Positions 55,114 through 63,960 of a DNA stretch of 64,000 nt are shown here, piece after piece. Source of the DNA: an uncultured Candidatus Poseidoniales archaeon (GTDB lineage: Archaea > Thermoplasmatota > Poseidoniia > Poseidoniales > Poseidoniaceae). The notes beneath the pieces were generated by a model. It had not been told where the DNA came from, did no database searches, and saw nothing but the letters and a program-made list of their open reading frames with translations. Position 1 is the first letter of the stretch. Each line of letters begins with the position of its first letter. The stretch is taken from contig CAJJCP010000013.1 of NCBI GenBank assembly GCA_905182715.1, positions 1 through 64,000 on the forward strand, given 5' to 3'. The translations under genes were made by a program, and so were the position numbers.

Positions 55114-55347
55114 TCACTCATCCTCCCTAACTTCAGGCATCAGTTCCTCGAATTCTAAGATCCATTTAGGATTACAAGGTTGGTAGATAAAAAAGAGATA
55201 CCCGCCTTCATCTCGGTCTTTCATAACAAGTGAACGTTTTCGGACACCGTATTTATTACGAAGATGGAGTATCAATGTCTCCAGAATATCTTGATCATCA
55301 TGATGAACTGAAACGGGAGTGCGGTCCCAATTGACGCGCACAGTCAC
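55114..55347 (-). CDS. Hypothetical 77-residue protein in ribosomal operon
   Basis: A small alpha/beta protein from GTG 55347 with strong charge (HHDDQDILETLILHLRNKYGVRKRSLVMKDRDEGG). No family recognised. It is 13 bases downstream of S17e and runs into the TrmJ-like gene, so it belongs to the ribosomal/RNA operon. A translation-related role is inferred from position only. Confidence 0.55.
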   Translation of the reverse strand: MTVRVNWDRTPVSVHHDDQDILETLILHLRNKYGVRKRSLVMKDRDEGGYLFFIYQPCNPKWILEFEELMPEVREDE

Positions 55348-55360
55348 TTCATCGCCTCAA

Positions 55361-55552
55361 TCAGTCGACTCTACGCTTACGGTAGGTTGTGACGTAGCCA
55401 GCAATCCAGTTGCGTAACTTTTTCGATTCAACGTCAGTGAGTTCTTGAACCATCTTCTTGTTGTGATCGAAATCTGCGGTGAATTTCTCACCATGATCTT
55501 CCACTAGATGGATGGCTCGGATTTTGATAAAACTTGGTCGGATATTTCCCAT
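55361..55552 (-). CDS. rps17e: Small-subunit ribosomal protein eS17
   Basis: 63 residues starting [20 protein letters not shown] and containing [30 protein letters not shown], the eS17 core. Archaeal/eukaryotic protein of the 30S subunit. ATG 55552 is preceded by GAGGAG; GTG 55561 is a less likely start. In the same transcript as L31e. Confidence 0.93.
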   Translation of the reverse strand: MGNIRPSFIKIRAIHLVEDHGEKFTADFDHNKKMVQELTDVESKKLRNWIAGYVTTYRKRRVD

Positions 55553-55557
55553 ATGAT

Positions 55558-55833
55558 TCACTCCTCAAATAATTTGACTTCGATTGGAATATCAGGTTCG
55601 TCGTGTCGAGTGACCTGCAAGCGAATCTTGCGAGGTGGGTTTTCGATACCACGGGCCCAGATATGTTCGTTGACACTTGGGTCAATCCAAACTTCTTCAT
55701 CTTCACGAACTTTCAAGTGATGAATCACATGTTCACGGATGATTTGGATTGCACGAGGTGCACGCTTGTAGCGGGTAATGCTCCACGCTTTGCGTAGGGG
55801 GACAGTTAATTCGGATTCATTTGCACGTACCAT
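55558..55833 (-). CDS. rpl31e: Large-subunit ribosomal protein eL31
   Basis: 91 residues: [32 protein letters not shown] matches eL31, followed by [26 protein letters not shown]. Binds near the exit of the peptide tunnel. GAGGTG precedes the ATG. It follows rpl39e by ten bases. Confidence 0.95.
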   Translation of the reverse strand: MVRANESELTVPLRKAWSITRYKRAPRAIQIIREHVIHHLKVREDEEVWIDPSVNEHIWARGIENPPRKIRLQVTRHDEPDIPIEVKLFEE

Positions 55834-55843
55834 ATCATTCACC

Positions 55844-55999
55844 TCATCGTTGGAGCTTACTACGGCGCCAGTGGTGTCTCTTAGGGTGGGACACAGTATT
55901 TCGGTCGGTCTTCAACATGACCCAAACGGGGACACGCCGATTTTGCTTCCCCACTTTCATGAGGCGTATTTTCTTAGCTGCTGGTTTATTTCGGGACAT
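55844..55999 (-). CDS. rpl39e: Large-subunit ribosomal protein eL39
   Basis: A 51-residue basic protein ([15 protein letters not shown] ... [12 protein letters not shown] ... [11 protein letters not shown]). NRRVPxWVMLKT and the C-terminal RRHWRRSKLxx-like stretch are hallmarks of eL39, which lines the peptide exit tunnel. Too short for ordinary ORF calling but clear. Between PDCD5 and L31e. Confidence 0.95.
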   Translation of the reverse strand: MSRNKPAAKKIRLMKVGKQNRRVPVWVMLKTDRNTVSHPKRHHWRRSKLQR

Positions 56000-56013
56000 G
56001 TTCGAGCACCTTC

Positions 56014-56373
56014 TCAGATTCTTCGGATGGACGCACTACGGCGGCTCTTCGATTGGGATTGGAGCAATTGTTTCAATTGCTCATCATTCATTATTGTGTT
56101 CAACTTACCTTGGCTGTGGAGTTGAACGATTGTTTGTTTGATCATTTCAGCACGCTCAGGCGTAGCCAAAGCGATTGCGGAGATGCGGGAACGGGCTTCT
56201 GGGGAAACTAAGTTCTTCATTGCAGCATCAAGGTTTTGAGAAACCAACTGTGCTTCTTGTGCTTGAACTTCAGCATTGGCTTGTTGGGCGGCTTGCTGTT
56301 CGAGTTGTTGTTGAAGTGCCATGCGTCGTTGTTCACGAAGTTGATTCAACTCATTGTCTTGAGTCGAAACCAT
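56014..56373 (-). CDS. PDCD5-like DNA-binding protein
   Basis: A 119-residue helical protein. The N-terminus is Gln/Ala-rich ([22 protein letters not shown]), followed by the conserved three-helix core with [22 protein letters not shown] and a Lys/Arg tail. Archaeal PDCD5 relatives bind DNA; in archaea the gene lies between rps19e and rpl39e, as here. GAGGTG precedes the ATG at 56373. Confidence 0.9.
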   Translation of the reverse strand: MVSTQDNELNQLREQRRMALQQQLEQQAAQQANAEVQAQEAQLVSQNLDAAMKNLVSPEARSRISAIALATPERAEMIKQTIVQLHSQGKLNTIMNDEQLKQLLQSQSKSRRSASIRRI

Positions 56374-56396
56374 GCTTGTCACCTCATTCACTTCCT

Positions 56397-56891
56397 TCAG
56401 TACTTAGAGAGTCCTGGATATTGTTCATCAGCGATTGGACGACACTCATGTGCAACATTGTCAATCATTTTGTGACCAGCAGCAGTAATGCGGCGGCCTT
56501 TGAACAGTTGGAGTGAATCACCATTTTCGTCCTCGACAATTCGTCCAGCAACTTTCTCGACTAAACCTGATTCTTCGAGTTGTTGGAGTGCGGTGCGGAT
56601 GATGTGTCGTGATGCAACACCGGGAGTATTTGGGCTTGCACCGTTATCCTTGCGTCCACCGAATGCTTGAGCCAAATGGGTTACACCGATTGGCCCATCA
56701 CGGGAAACCTTGCGCAGAATAGCGGCAGATCGAAGAAACCACCAGTTTTCTTGTGAAGGAGGGCGTTCTCGGTCGACACCGGTTTTAACGAATTCAGCCC
56801 ATTCAGGGGTTGAAACGCTCTTTGTTTCTTCGAGTCGCGCTGCAAGAGCTGGGCTAAGGATTTCAGCGGGTATATCGTATAGAGTCGTCAT
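56397..56891 (-). CDS. rps19e: Small-subunit ribosomal protein eS19
   Basis: A 164-residue protein with TPEWAEFVKTGVDRERPPSQENWWFLRSAAILRKV, the eS19 core, and RHIIRTALQQLEESGLVEK. It belongs to the 30S head and heads the operon with PDCD5, L39e, L31e and S17e. ATG 56891 fits the family start (MTTLYDIPAEIL); the longer frame up to 57005 is not coding. Confidence 0.94.
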   Translation of the reverse strand: MTTLYDIPAEILSPALAARLEETKSVSTPEWAEFVKTGVDRERPPSQENWWFLRSAAILRKVSRDGPIGVTHLAQAFGGRKDNGASPNTPGVASRHIIRTALQQLEESGLVEKVAGRIVEDENGDSLQLFKGRRITAAGHKMIDNVAHECRPIADEQYPGLSKY

Positions 56892-57038
56892 GATAAGACA
56901 CCGAGCAATTTGCCGACCGAACTCCCCTATATGAAGAGAACGGCTAAAACGCACCGGCGAATACATGTCATCCTCGTTCGGTTGTGCGAAAAAGGGATAG
57001 AACAAGGGTTCAATACAGGAGGGCTCTTGGCAAGGATA

Positions 57039-57857
57039 ATGAAGAAGGCCTTGGCACAGAATCCCAACCTTTTGCGTACTTTACTTGGGTTGTCCGTGAC
57101 ACTCATTGTTTTACTCTCATATGCAGTCTATGGAGCAACAGTCTCCCCTTCATATTATCTTTATACGACTGAATCAACAGAAACTGATCACGAAATTGGA
57201 GAGCCTATTCGGATCTATCAGGAATCTTCGAACACCACAACATGGTCTTGGGACATTCCTGCAAACAGTTCGAATCTGACGTGGGTTCACCTCTCTGCAG
57301 TCGAACTTTCATCCAATGCGAAAGTGAGATTGATTAATTCAGCCGGACTCTACAGCCATCGCCTTCTTGGTGTTGAATCCGACCAAGCATTCAGTTGTGC
57401 TGAACAATGTCAAAAAAATTCCACGCATGAAGTCGAATCACCCAATGGTGATACAATTGTCATTCATGCATTGACCTCGTACGACCCTGCACGAAGGAAT
57501 AACGGGACTGTATATGGCTCAGATCTCGCTGAAGCGACTTTGAAAGCAAAGGACTTGATCGCATATGAACACAGCCCTTCTTTACTGCGCGTCGAGATTA
57601 TCGAGCAAGGTGACCGACTCACATCGCCTGAAATTATGATGTTGAGCGTTAACGAAGAGTTTGACTCAATAAAGGTATTTTCAGTCGATGCAGCAACAGA
57701 ATTCATGTGGGCTCTGGCCGCAGTAGTTGGATGCTTTTCCATGGTCTTAATCCCGTCATTTACGGTCTATTTTGCTGCAAAAGCGAAAGAAAAGAAGGAC
57801 CAAGTGAAATTACAAGATTCAGAAAATCAGGTCAAAGCCTCGATTGAAAAATCTTAA
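57039..57857 (+). CDS. Two-span membrane protein with external domain
   Basis: About 272 residues from ATG 57039 (MKKALAQNPN). One hydrophobic segment at about residues 16-36 is followed by a ~180-residue Ser/Thr/Asn-rich external domain containing CAEQC (a possible disulfide), then a second segment near the C-terminus (residues ~225-248) and a Lys-rich cytoplasmic tail. No family recognised. It lies just upstream of the large surface protein on the same strand, and could be co-expressed. Confidence 0.55.
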   Translation: MKKALAQNPNLLRTLLGLSVTLIVLLSYAVYGATVSPSYYLYTTESTETDHEIGEPIRIYQESSNTTTWSWDIPANSSNLTWVHLSAVELSSNAKVRLINSAGLYSHRLLGVESDQAFSCAEQCQKNSTHEVESPNGDTIVIHALTSYDPARRNNGTVYGSDLAEATLKAKDLIAYEHSPSLLRVEIIEQGDRLTSPEIMMLSVNEEFDSIKVFSVDAATEFMWALAAVVGCFSMVLIPSFTVYFAAKAKEKKDQVKLQDSENQVKASIEKS

Positions 57858-57907
57858 GCTCAACTTGTTCCCCAATTGCCTCATATATATTGAAGCCATG
57901 TGATGCA

Positions 57908-60900
57908 ATGAGCGTCATGCAGAAGTTCGTAGCATTCATCTTCCTTGCCCTCTTGCTGGGGAGCAGCATGCCGACTTGGCATGATGTGGAAGTGGGTGAT
58001 GTATCTCCACATTCAACATCAGCCCGTGCAACGGGAGTTGATGTTACCGTCACTGATGTTTCCTTTTCGTATACAACTGCAAGTGATGAAGAACAATATC
58101 GCATGTTTTCCTCAAACTATCCAGTTCCAGGATTTAACCGACCCGAAATGCTCTATGTTGTTGACGCTGTCATTAATGTCCCAATACAACTGGATCTTAT
58201 GATTGAAAACCTTGGAACCGTTTCTTCAGGAACAATTGACGTGAATGTCAAGGTACTTCATAATGAATATGCTTTGTTTGAAATGGTCAATCAAACGGTA
58301 CAATTAGGTGCATTGAGCGGTGGAAACTCAAATTCAGTTGCAACGACAATAACACCCACCTATTCAGGTAACCATACACTCGTGGTACGAGCTACCTCAA
58401 CCGTGCTTGACGACAACCCACAGAATGATGTCAAAACCGGTAGTTTTACCGTGGCGAGTATGTACTTCAATTGTGATTCACTGGTTGGATGGACCCCCGG
58501 GGCACAGTGGGGGCTGAGTACTGATACTGGTCTTTCTATGGGAAGCAGTTGTCATATAGGAAACGGTCAATCTTCGAGTTATACAAATAACCTTGCAACA
58601 TCATTGGTGACGCCAGTCATGGATATGTCGGATGTGGCATCAAATCCAACGCGCACCAATGGTTTAAGTTTCTATTATACTGGAAGTGCCGCTTCTGGAG
58701 ATATTATGAAAATCGAAGTTCTGACTGCAATGGGTGGTTGGTTTCAGTTAGGAAGCATTAGTAATACGATTGACCAAGATTTTGTCGATGGCCAGGATTA
58801 CCAAACGTTTTCTGTCAATAATGCCGGTGCAACTTCACCACTTATCCCGGTACCGAATGAACATTTCCACAGTCAAACTCAATTTCGATTCTTGTTTGAA
58901 TCAGATGCATCCGGTACAGATATTGGTTACTATCTCGATGAACTTGTATTTGTATATGACCAGAAAGTACGTCAAGATGAATACGCTCTCTCATCAAGCG
59001 GCATCTCCACAGTAGGCTCTGTTGCTGGCCAATGGGGCACTGTACGAGTGGAAATTACCAATGATGGGAATATATCAGATTCAGTGTTGCCAGGGATTTC
59101 TGGATTACCTGATGGCTGGGATGTCTATTTCGCACACCCGAGTGGTGTTTCCATCAATACGCAAAATGGAGTTTTGTTAGCGCCGGGTGAATCTAAATTT
59201 ATTGATGTAAAAATTCAACCGGACCCGAATGCAACGACTGGGCTTCAACAGATGACGTTCATAGGGACCTCAAGTCAGCATTTGGTGGTCAACACGACGC
59301 TGCCAATGCAATTCCAAGTTATACCGGACAGAGAGCCCTTCATTGTAAAACCTGAAACTTCAGTAACATGCTCTCCTGGAAGCTCATGCCCGTTTTCGAT
59401 CGAAATTCAAAACTTAGGAGACGCGACTGATGTATTTGATTTGTCAATCGATACTTCCGCACTGCCTGCAAATTGGATGGTGAACTTGGCATGGACACAG
59501 GAATCCAGTGTACTTGTTCGAACAGATACACCAGTAATGGTTGATTTCACCTTAACTATACCGACAGATGCCATACCTGATTCAATGTTCAGTTTTGCTT
59601 TAACGGCCCTTTCACAAAACAATTCCATCCGAAGCCACACACAAAACATCGATGTATCGGCTTCGATGATTAGTAATGCAACAGTTGGAATATCTGAATA
59701 TCAGATGCAACAGGATACGACGGTTGACGCAGGAGAATCAATCTCAATAGAATTCACCATTTGGAACAATGCAAGCCGGCAAGATATATTTTCCATTGCT
59801 ATCCTACATGGACCGGCTGGTCTGTGGGTCATCGGACAACCAGCACTGAACAATGCCGTTATTAACAGCCAGTCATCGACATCATTCAGCATTGAAATCA
59901 CCGCTCCTATAACTGGTCAAGCTGGAGACACTGCCCCTACAATCACGCCCAGCATTACATCCACGCGAAGTGGAATGGAATACCAAGGAATGCCATATGA
60001 TGGGATTGTTGTAAGCACCGTAAGTGACCTCGAATTAAGACTTCTCGAATCACCCCGTAAATTGACTCCGAGTGTTCCGACGATGGTGCTGTTAGAAGTT
60101 GAGAATAATGGCAATGGACAGGTATCAGCACTACTTACCAGTTCTACGATACCCGATGAATGGGATTGGTGGTTAAGAATCGACGACTCAAACCATTCAG
60201 GACCAATTGAATTATCAGCGCCCTATGATGCTGAAGATGTTGTAACCATCGAAGTGTGGATCCTCTTGCCGAGTTCTGAAAAGGCAAGTGAAGTCAATAC
60301 CATTGAATTTACAGTGATGAACGGTGACGGAATAAGTGACCTCAAAATTGAAGATAACAGCATATCATTTGATTCGATTACAGCTTCAATCCGTAAACCG
60401 ATGTTAATTGCGAATCAAAGTGAAACAACTGCAGGCGTCGGCGGTGTTGCATCTGTGAATGTTACTCTGAAAAATATTGGAAATGCTGCGGATGATCGAT
60501 TCATGGTAATGGCGTCATTATCAACATCTCCACCGAATCAGAATGTGATTGCCTTCCTCAATATTGGGACTCTTGAAGAGTACAACCAATTAACGATGGC
60601 TGCTGGTCAAGAAATGGTTGTTACAGTCGACTTGATGATTCCAGACGATATGCCCCTTAACACCAGGATCGTCATCTCATTTGATGTTCAGGCCGGAGAG
60701 GACTTTGAGTCAAAACCTTACGAATTACATCACGATATTTTGGTTCTCGTTGATACTCAACGGGCGATGGTAGCAGAAATGAGTCTTCAATCTGAGCAAA
60801 CGTTCACCGATGGAATGCCAGCACCATTCTGGATTAATGTCACATCCTCTTCAACTCAAGTCGAACAATATGTGATTACGGTAAATCAACCCGAACAGTG

Positions 60901-61468
60901 GCGTACTGTATGCCAAGGTGTGTTCATGAATGAGTCAGGACAAGAGCTTGAACACAGTGCAGGCCACATGACTCCGAAATATACCGATATGTTGTGCGAA
61001 TTGCATCGTATTGGAGGTGATTCAAATGGGGAAGTGACCGTCACAGTTGAATCAATCGACGGCGTCTTAAGTTGGTCCGACAGTCGCACTTTCCAATTCC
61101 GCATTACAGAGGATGATGGCTTTAATTTGAATACCGAAGTGATTGCATCTTCAATTGCAGGGGTACTCTTTATTGCTCTCCTCTTGACACTACTTTTGAG
61201 GAAGCGACGGGAAACTGAAAAAAAATATCTGCATTTCAATCAAGAAGAAATTGTGGAAAGTGAAGCACTTGTTCAACCAACAACGGATGGTCCACCAACG
61301 AGTACTGGTGGCCCTCCTGTTACAAACTTCAATCACCATGAAAAAATGCCGGAATCAACAGAATCCGATTCATCAGGCCCGCAATTACCTGCAGAAGGGC
61401 TACCGCCGGGCTGGACGAGCGAACAATGGCAATACTATGGCCAGCAATATCTCGATACGAAACAGTAA
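57908..61468 (+). CDS. Large surface protein with CARDB/Ig-like repeats and C-terminal anchor
   Basis: About 1186 residues. A signal peptide (FVAFIFLALLLGSSMP) comes first, then repeated beta-sandwich domains with the CARDB/NEW3-type pattern (LMIENLGTVSSGTIDVNVKV, LEVENNGNGQVSALL, VTLKNIGNAADDRFMV) and a jelly-roll-like block near residues 190-360. A single transmembrane helix near residues 1077-1100 precedes a short cytoplasmic tail ending with the Trp-rich motif WTSEQWQYYGQQYL. Low Cys, high Ser/Thr/Asp/Asn. Probably displayed on the cell surface; could be an adhesin or scaffold. Two nearby in-frame ATGs (57908, 57917) are equally possible starts. Confidence 0.75.
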   Translation: MSVMQKFVAFIFLALLLGSSMPTWHDVEVGDVSPHSTSARATGVDVTVTDVSFSYTTASDEEQYRMFSSNYPVPGFNRPEMLYVVDAVINVPIQLDLMIENLGTVSSGTIDVNVKVLHNEYALFEMVNQTVQLGALSGGNSNSVATTITPTYSGNHTLVVRATSTVLDDNPQNDVKTGSFTVASMYFNCDSLVGWTPGAQWGLSTDTGLSMGSSCHIGNGQSSSYTNNLATSLVTPVMDMSDVASNPTRTNGLSFYYTGSAASGDIMKIEVLTAMGGWFQLGSISNTIDQDFVDGQDYQTFSVNNAGATSPLIPVPNEHFHSQTQFRFLFESDASGTDIGYYLDELVFVYDQKVRQDEYALSSSGISTVGSVAGQWGTVRVEITNDGNISDSVLPGISGLPDGWDVYFAHPSGVSINTQNGVLLAPGESKFIDVKIQPDPNATTGLQQMTFIGTSSQHLVVNTTLPMQFQVIPDREPFIVKPETSVTCSPGSSCPFSIEIQNLGDATDVFDLSIDTSALPANWMVNLAWTQESSVLVRTDTPVMVDFTLTIPTDAIPDSMFSFALTALSQNNSIRSHTQNIDVSASMISNATVGISEYQMQQDTTVDAGESISIEFTIWNNASRQDIFSIAILHGPAGLWVIGQPALNNAVINSQSSTSFSIEITAPITGQAGDTAPTITPSITSTRSGMEYQGMPYDGIVVSTVSDLELRLLESPRKLTPSVPTMVLLEVENNGNGQVSALLTSSTIPDEWDWWLRIDDSNHSGPIELSAPYDAEDVVTIEVWILLPSSEKASEVNTIEFTVMNGDGISDLKIEDNSISFDSITASIRKPMLIANQSETTAGVGGVASVNVTLKNIGNAADDRFMVMASLSTSPPNQNVIAFLNIGTLEEYNQLTMAAGQEMVVTVDLMIPDDMPLNTRIVISFDVQAGEDFESKPYELHHDILVLVDTQRAMVAEMSLQSEQTFTDGMPAPFWINVTSSSTQVEQYVITVNQPEQWRTVCQGVFMNESGQELEHSAGHMTPKYTDMLCELHRIGGDSNGEVTVTVESIDGVLSWSDSRTFQFRITEDDGFNLNTEVIASSIAGVLFIALLLTLLLRKRRETEKKYLHFNQEEIVESEALVQPTTDGPPTSTGGPPVTNFNHHEKMPESTESDSSGPQLPAEGLPPGWTSEQWQYYGQQYLDTKQ

Positions 61469-61493
61469 GGGACTCGATTCAAGAGGCTTAGGT

Positions 61494-61673
61494 ATGGAAT
61501 CAGCGTCATATCCACCGGCGTGGTACTTACTATGGCTTATCATTGCCGTTTGTGGCGTAGGTACGTGGTTTCTACGGAATTTTACTGAACGAGTTGATGC
61601 AACCAGGCTTGTTGCCTTTACCGGAGTTGCTTCAATGACAACGATGGTCATTTGGACCTTTACACAATTTTGA
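61494..61673 (+). CDS. Small two-span membrane protein
   Basis: 59 residues with two hydrophobic segments (PAWYLLWLIIAVCGVGTWFL and VAFTGVASMTTMVIWTF) separated by a short charged turn. It follows the surface protein gene and precedes the PqqD-like gene by nine bases. No family recognised; shortness lowers certainty. Confidence 0.5.
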   Translation: MESASYPPAWYLLWLIIAVCGVGTWFLRNFTERVDATRLVAFTGVASMTTMVIWTFTQF

Positions 61674-61682
61674 GGTGTTAAC

Positions 61683-62237
61683 ATGGAACTTGCAGATGCA
61701 GATCGCCACCAATACGCTGATACTTACCCGTGTAGATTACCAGTATGGTGGGCACGTGTGGGAGAAATTGGACCTCATATTGAAGAGGATGGGATTACAG
61801 GGAAAAATGTAGTTCTTCGGATTGAAAAGAGATTTACGAGATTTGAAAGGCTTTTGGCAAAACTTTTCCGCGCTCCTCGAGAGGTACGTAGACCGCTTGA
61901 TACAATGAACAGTATGTTATGGGAATTGTGTGATGGTTCGAGAAACTTCCAATCCATTTGCGTTGCGATGGACGAAATATTCCATGAAGACATAGCTCCG
62001 GCCGTAGATAGGACTGCATCTGGAATAGATTCACTACGAACTCGAAACATGGTGACGTGCCTCGGCCAACCGTTTATGCTCAAATGGAACATTGGGCCTG
62101 GACAAACTCCAAAACACCAGACTCTCACAGCGATCAATGAAAAAAGCGGTTATGATATCGAGCCACGAACGAAAGCTGAGAAGAACTTCATTGAAGAAGA
62201 TCAATCAGAGCCTCAACTGGACGTCCAATCCGAGTAG
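61683..62237 (+). CDS. PqqD-like protein
   Basis: 184 residues. The central part (LDTMNSMLWELCDGSRNFQSICVAMDEIF) matches the PqqD fold, a peptide-binding chaperone domain found with radical SAM peptide-modifying enzymes. Upstream residues include RIEKRFTRFERLLAKLFRAP. No radical SAM enzyme or precursor peptide is adjacent, so it may act alone or with a distant partner. GAGGTGTTAAC precedes the ATG. Its 3' end overlaps the convergent ArsC-like gene by about 50 bases. Confidence 0.65.
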   Translation: MELADADRHQYADTYPCRLPVWWARVGEIGPHIEEDGITGKNVVLRIEKRFTRFERLLAKLFRAPREVRRPLDTMNSMLWELCDGSRNFQSICVAMDEIFHEDIAPAVDRTASGIDSLRTRNMVTCLGQPFMLKWNIGPGQTPKHQTLTAINEKSGYDIEPRTKAEKNFIEEDQSEPQLDVQSE

Positions 62238-62538
62238 AAATTCCGTTATCAAGCCAAGGGCGTTCCATTAAATGGCCGTTGTTTGAAAGAAAGCGTGCGA
62301 TTGATTCAATGCTGGTTCGGTCAACATCAGGGTTTGCAATCTTTTTGAATGACGTATCCTTCCACCGAATGGCAAGGTGAAGTTCACCATCAAGGCGAGA
62401 AAGAAGCGAATGAAGCGTGTCATAATCAAGAGGCTTTGTGAGATAGGCATGCACCTGTACATCTTGCGGTGATGCTTCGCAAAGGGCAAGGGCCTCCCGT
62501 GATTTGGAACAGCGGGGATTGTGATAGAGAATGGCCAA
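62188..62538 (-). CDS. ArsC/YffB-like reductase
   Basis: About 116 residues from TTG 62538, giving AILYHNPRCSKSREALALCE; the single active-site Cys sits in NPRCSKS as in glutaredoxin-coupled arsenate reductases of the ArsC/Spx family. The partner pattern IRWKDTSFKK and GRPVEAL near the C-terminus agree. An upstream in-frame ATG at 62598 would overlap the FGE gene. Arsenate as substrate is the family default, but other roles are known for this fold. Confidence 0.75.
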   Translation of the reverse strand: MAILYHNPRCSKSREALALCEASPQDVQVHAYLTKPLDYDTLHSLLSRLDGELHLAIRWKDTSFKKIANPDVDRTSIESIARFLSNNGHLMERPWLDNGISTRIGRPVEALIDLLQ

Positions 62539-62557
62539 AAGAATATCTCCAAAAACA

Positions 62558-63292
62558 CTAAACTGGTTGCCATACAAGACGGAATCCAATACCATCACTG
62601 CGGAGCGTCATCAAAGCAGAGCCTCTTGACGAACAGCGAGTTGAATCAGATTCGGTGAACCACGAGCCACCACGATGAATACGACGCAAGGAATCTCCCT
62701 GCATCGGTGACTGAATGCCTTCATGAGATTCATAATTTGGAGTAAAAGCATCTTCACACCATTCTGATACTTGGCCATGGAGGTCCAAAAAACCCCAAGG
62801 ATTTGCTTTCTTTTGCCCAACTTCGCGGGTACTTGCTCCTGAATTACCTGCATGCCAACCATAATCGCTCAAATCACCATCTCTGTCACCAAAAGCCCAA
62901 CGTGATGTGGTATTCGCACGTGAGAGGAACTCCCATTCTGCTTCAGATGGAATTCTCCAAACGCCACGTACTCCGAGACGTTCAGTGTCTTGATCAAGTT
63001 CATTCAACTGAGTGAGAAATTCATGAACATCATTCCAAGATACTTGTTCAACTGGACGCAGGCCAGCAGCCCAGCCTTCGGTAAAGGCCGAAGGGTTGTC
63101 ACCCATTATGGTCTGCCAATGAGCTTGCGTTACTGGTCGCTCGCCGCAAAAAAAAGGTTCGGTAATACTGACTTTGTGAAGAGGTTTTTCTGAGCGAGTA
63201 CCCTTTTCATCCCCCATCATGAAGTCGCCGGGTTCAACCAAGAGGTAGCGCCCACCATATTCATCATCGAAAAACGGGCGTTGCTCAGCCAT
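62558..63292 (-). CDS. FGE/SUMF1-like formylglycine-generating-fold protein
   Basis: About 244 residues. GGRYLLVEPGDFMMGDEKGTRSEKPLHKV, RPVTQAHWQTIMGDNPS, RPVEQVSWNDVHEFLTQL, RIPSEAEWEFLSRA, NPWGFLDLHGQVSEWCED and HRGGSWFTE are the usual blocks of the FGE-sulfatase family. The second Cys of the FGE copper site is not obvious, because RCSSRG replaces the common RxGxR context, so formylglycine formation is not certain. No sulfatase gene is nearby. Ends 20 bases from the ArsC-like start. Confidence 0.85.
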   Translation of the reverse strand: MAEQRPFFDDEYGGRYLLVEPGDFMMGDEKGTRSEKPLHKVSITEPFFCGERPVTQAHWQTIMGDNPSAFTEGWAAGLRPVEQVSWNDVHEFLTQLNELDQDTERLGVRGVWRIPSEAEWEFLSRANTTSRWAFGDRDGDLSDYGWHAGNSGASTREVGQKKANPWGFLDLHGQVSEWCEDAFTPNYESHEGIQSPMQGDSLRRIHRGGSWFTESDSTRCSSRGSALMTLRSDGIGFRLVWQPV

Positions 63293-63297
63293 TCGTC

Positions 63298-63855
63298 TCA
63301 CTCACTCTGAGTCGCAAAAAGAGATGAAGTCTCCATCACAGAATCAACCAATGCGTGAAGTCGATTTTGCATATCTTCGTCAGTCAAACTCCCTTCGCCA
63401 TCAAATGCCTCTTTGACATGCCCGACTGCTAACTGCTCGGGCACAGGCCAAGCATGTAGCCAGCGAAGCATGATACGCATATGGTTGAGGGTATTCGAAT
63501 TTTGCATCCCACCAAGAGTACACATGAGTCCGAATACCTTGCCTCCAACGTGTTTATCATAAAGCCAATCAAAGGTATTTTTCATCACACCCGACATAGT
63601 GCCGTGGTATTCAGGTGAACAAATTAAGAAAGCATCACATGAAGATGCAAGTTCTTGAAATTCTTTGACATGAGCATTCTCCCAACACCCATCTTCTCCA
63701 ACGAAGGGGAGTGGTTTCTCAGCACAATCCCAAAACAGGACTTCTGCACCTTTTGACTCAGCATAAGCGAGAGCCAAGTTTACCAACATTCCACTCTTCG
63801 AAGTTGGGCGATACTCTCCAGAGAGTCCGAGAATACGAAGCGAGGTCTGAGTCAT
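63298..63855 (-). CDS. NADPH-dependent FMN reductase
   Basis: A 185-residue flavodoxin-like protein. LGLSGEYRPTSKSGMLVNLALAYA is a phosphate-binding loop variant and ICSPEYHGTMSGVMKNTFDWL is the hallmark of the NADPH-dependent FMN reductase/azoreductase group. It reduces flavin or quinone-like compounds. It is in a same-strand group with the FGE-like and ArsC-like genes, six bases from the FGE start. Confidence 0.9.
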   Translation of the reverse strand: MTQTSLRILGLSGEYRPTSKSGMLVNLALAYAESKGAEVLFWDCAEKPLPFVGEDGCWENAHVKEFQELASSCDAFLICSPEYHGTMSGVMKNTFDWLYDKHVGGKVFGLMCTLGGMQNSNTLNHMRIMLRWLHAWPVPEQLAVGHVKEAFDGEGSLTDEDMQNRLHALVDSVMETSSLFATQSE

Positions 63856-63960
63856 ACCTCACGATTTTGCCGGCGGCATTTGAATATAGTGCTCATTTCC
63901 ATGGCACGCCGAGAAGCAATGCTTATGCCGGTCGCTTAATTGGTAAGGCTTGGTGACACT

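Noticed and set aside
63891-63951. Short frame MARREAMLMPVA before the window end
   Set aside because: Only about 20 codons with no family match; it is more likely upstream sequence of the gene beginning at 63961.
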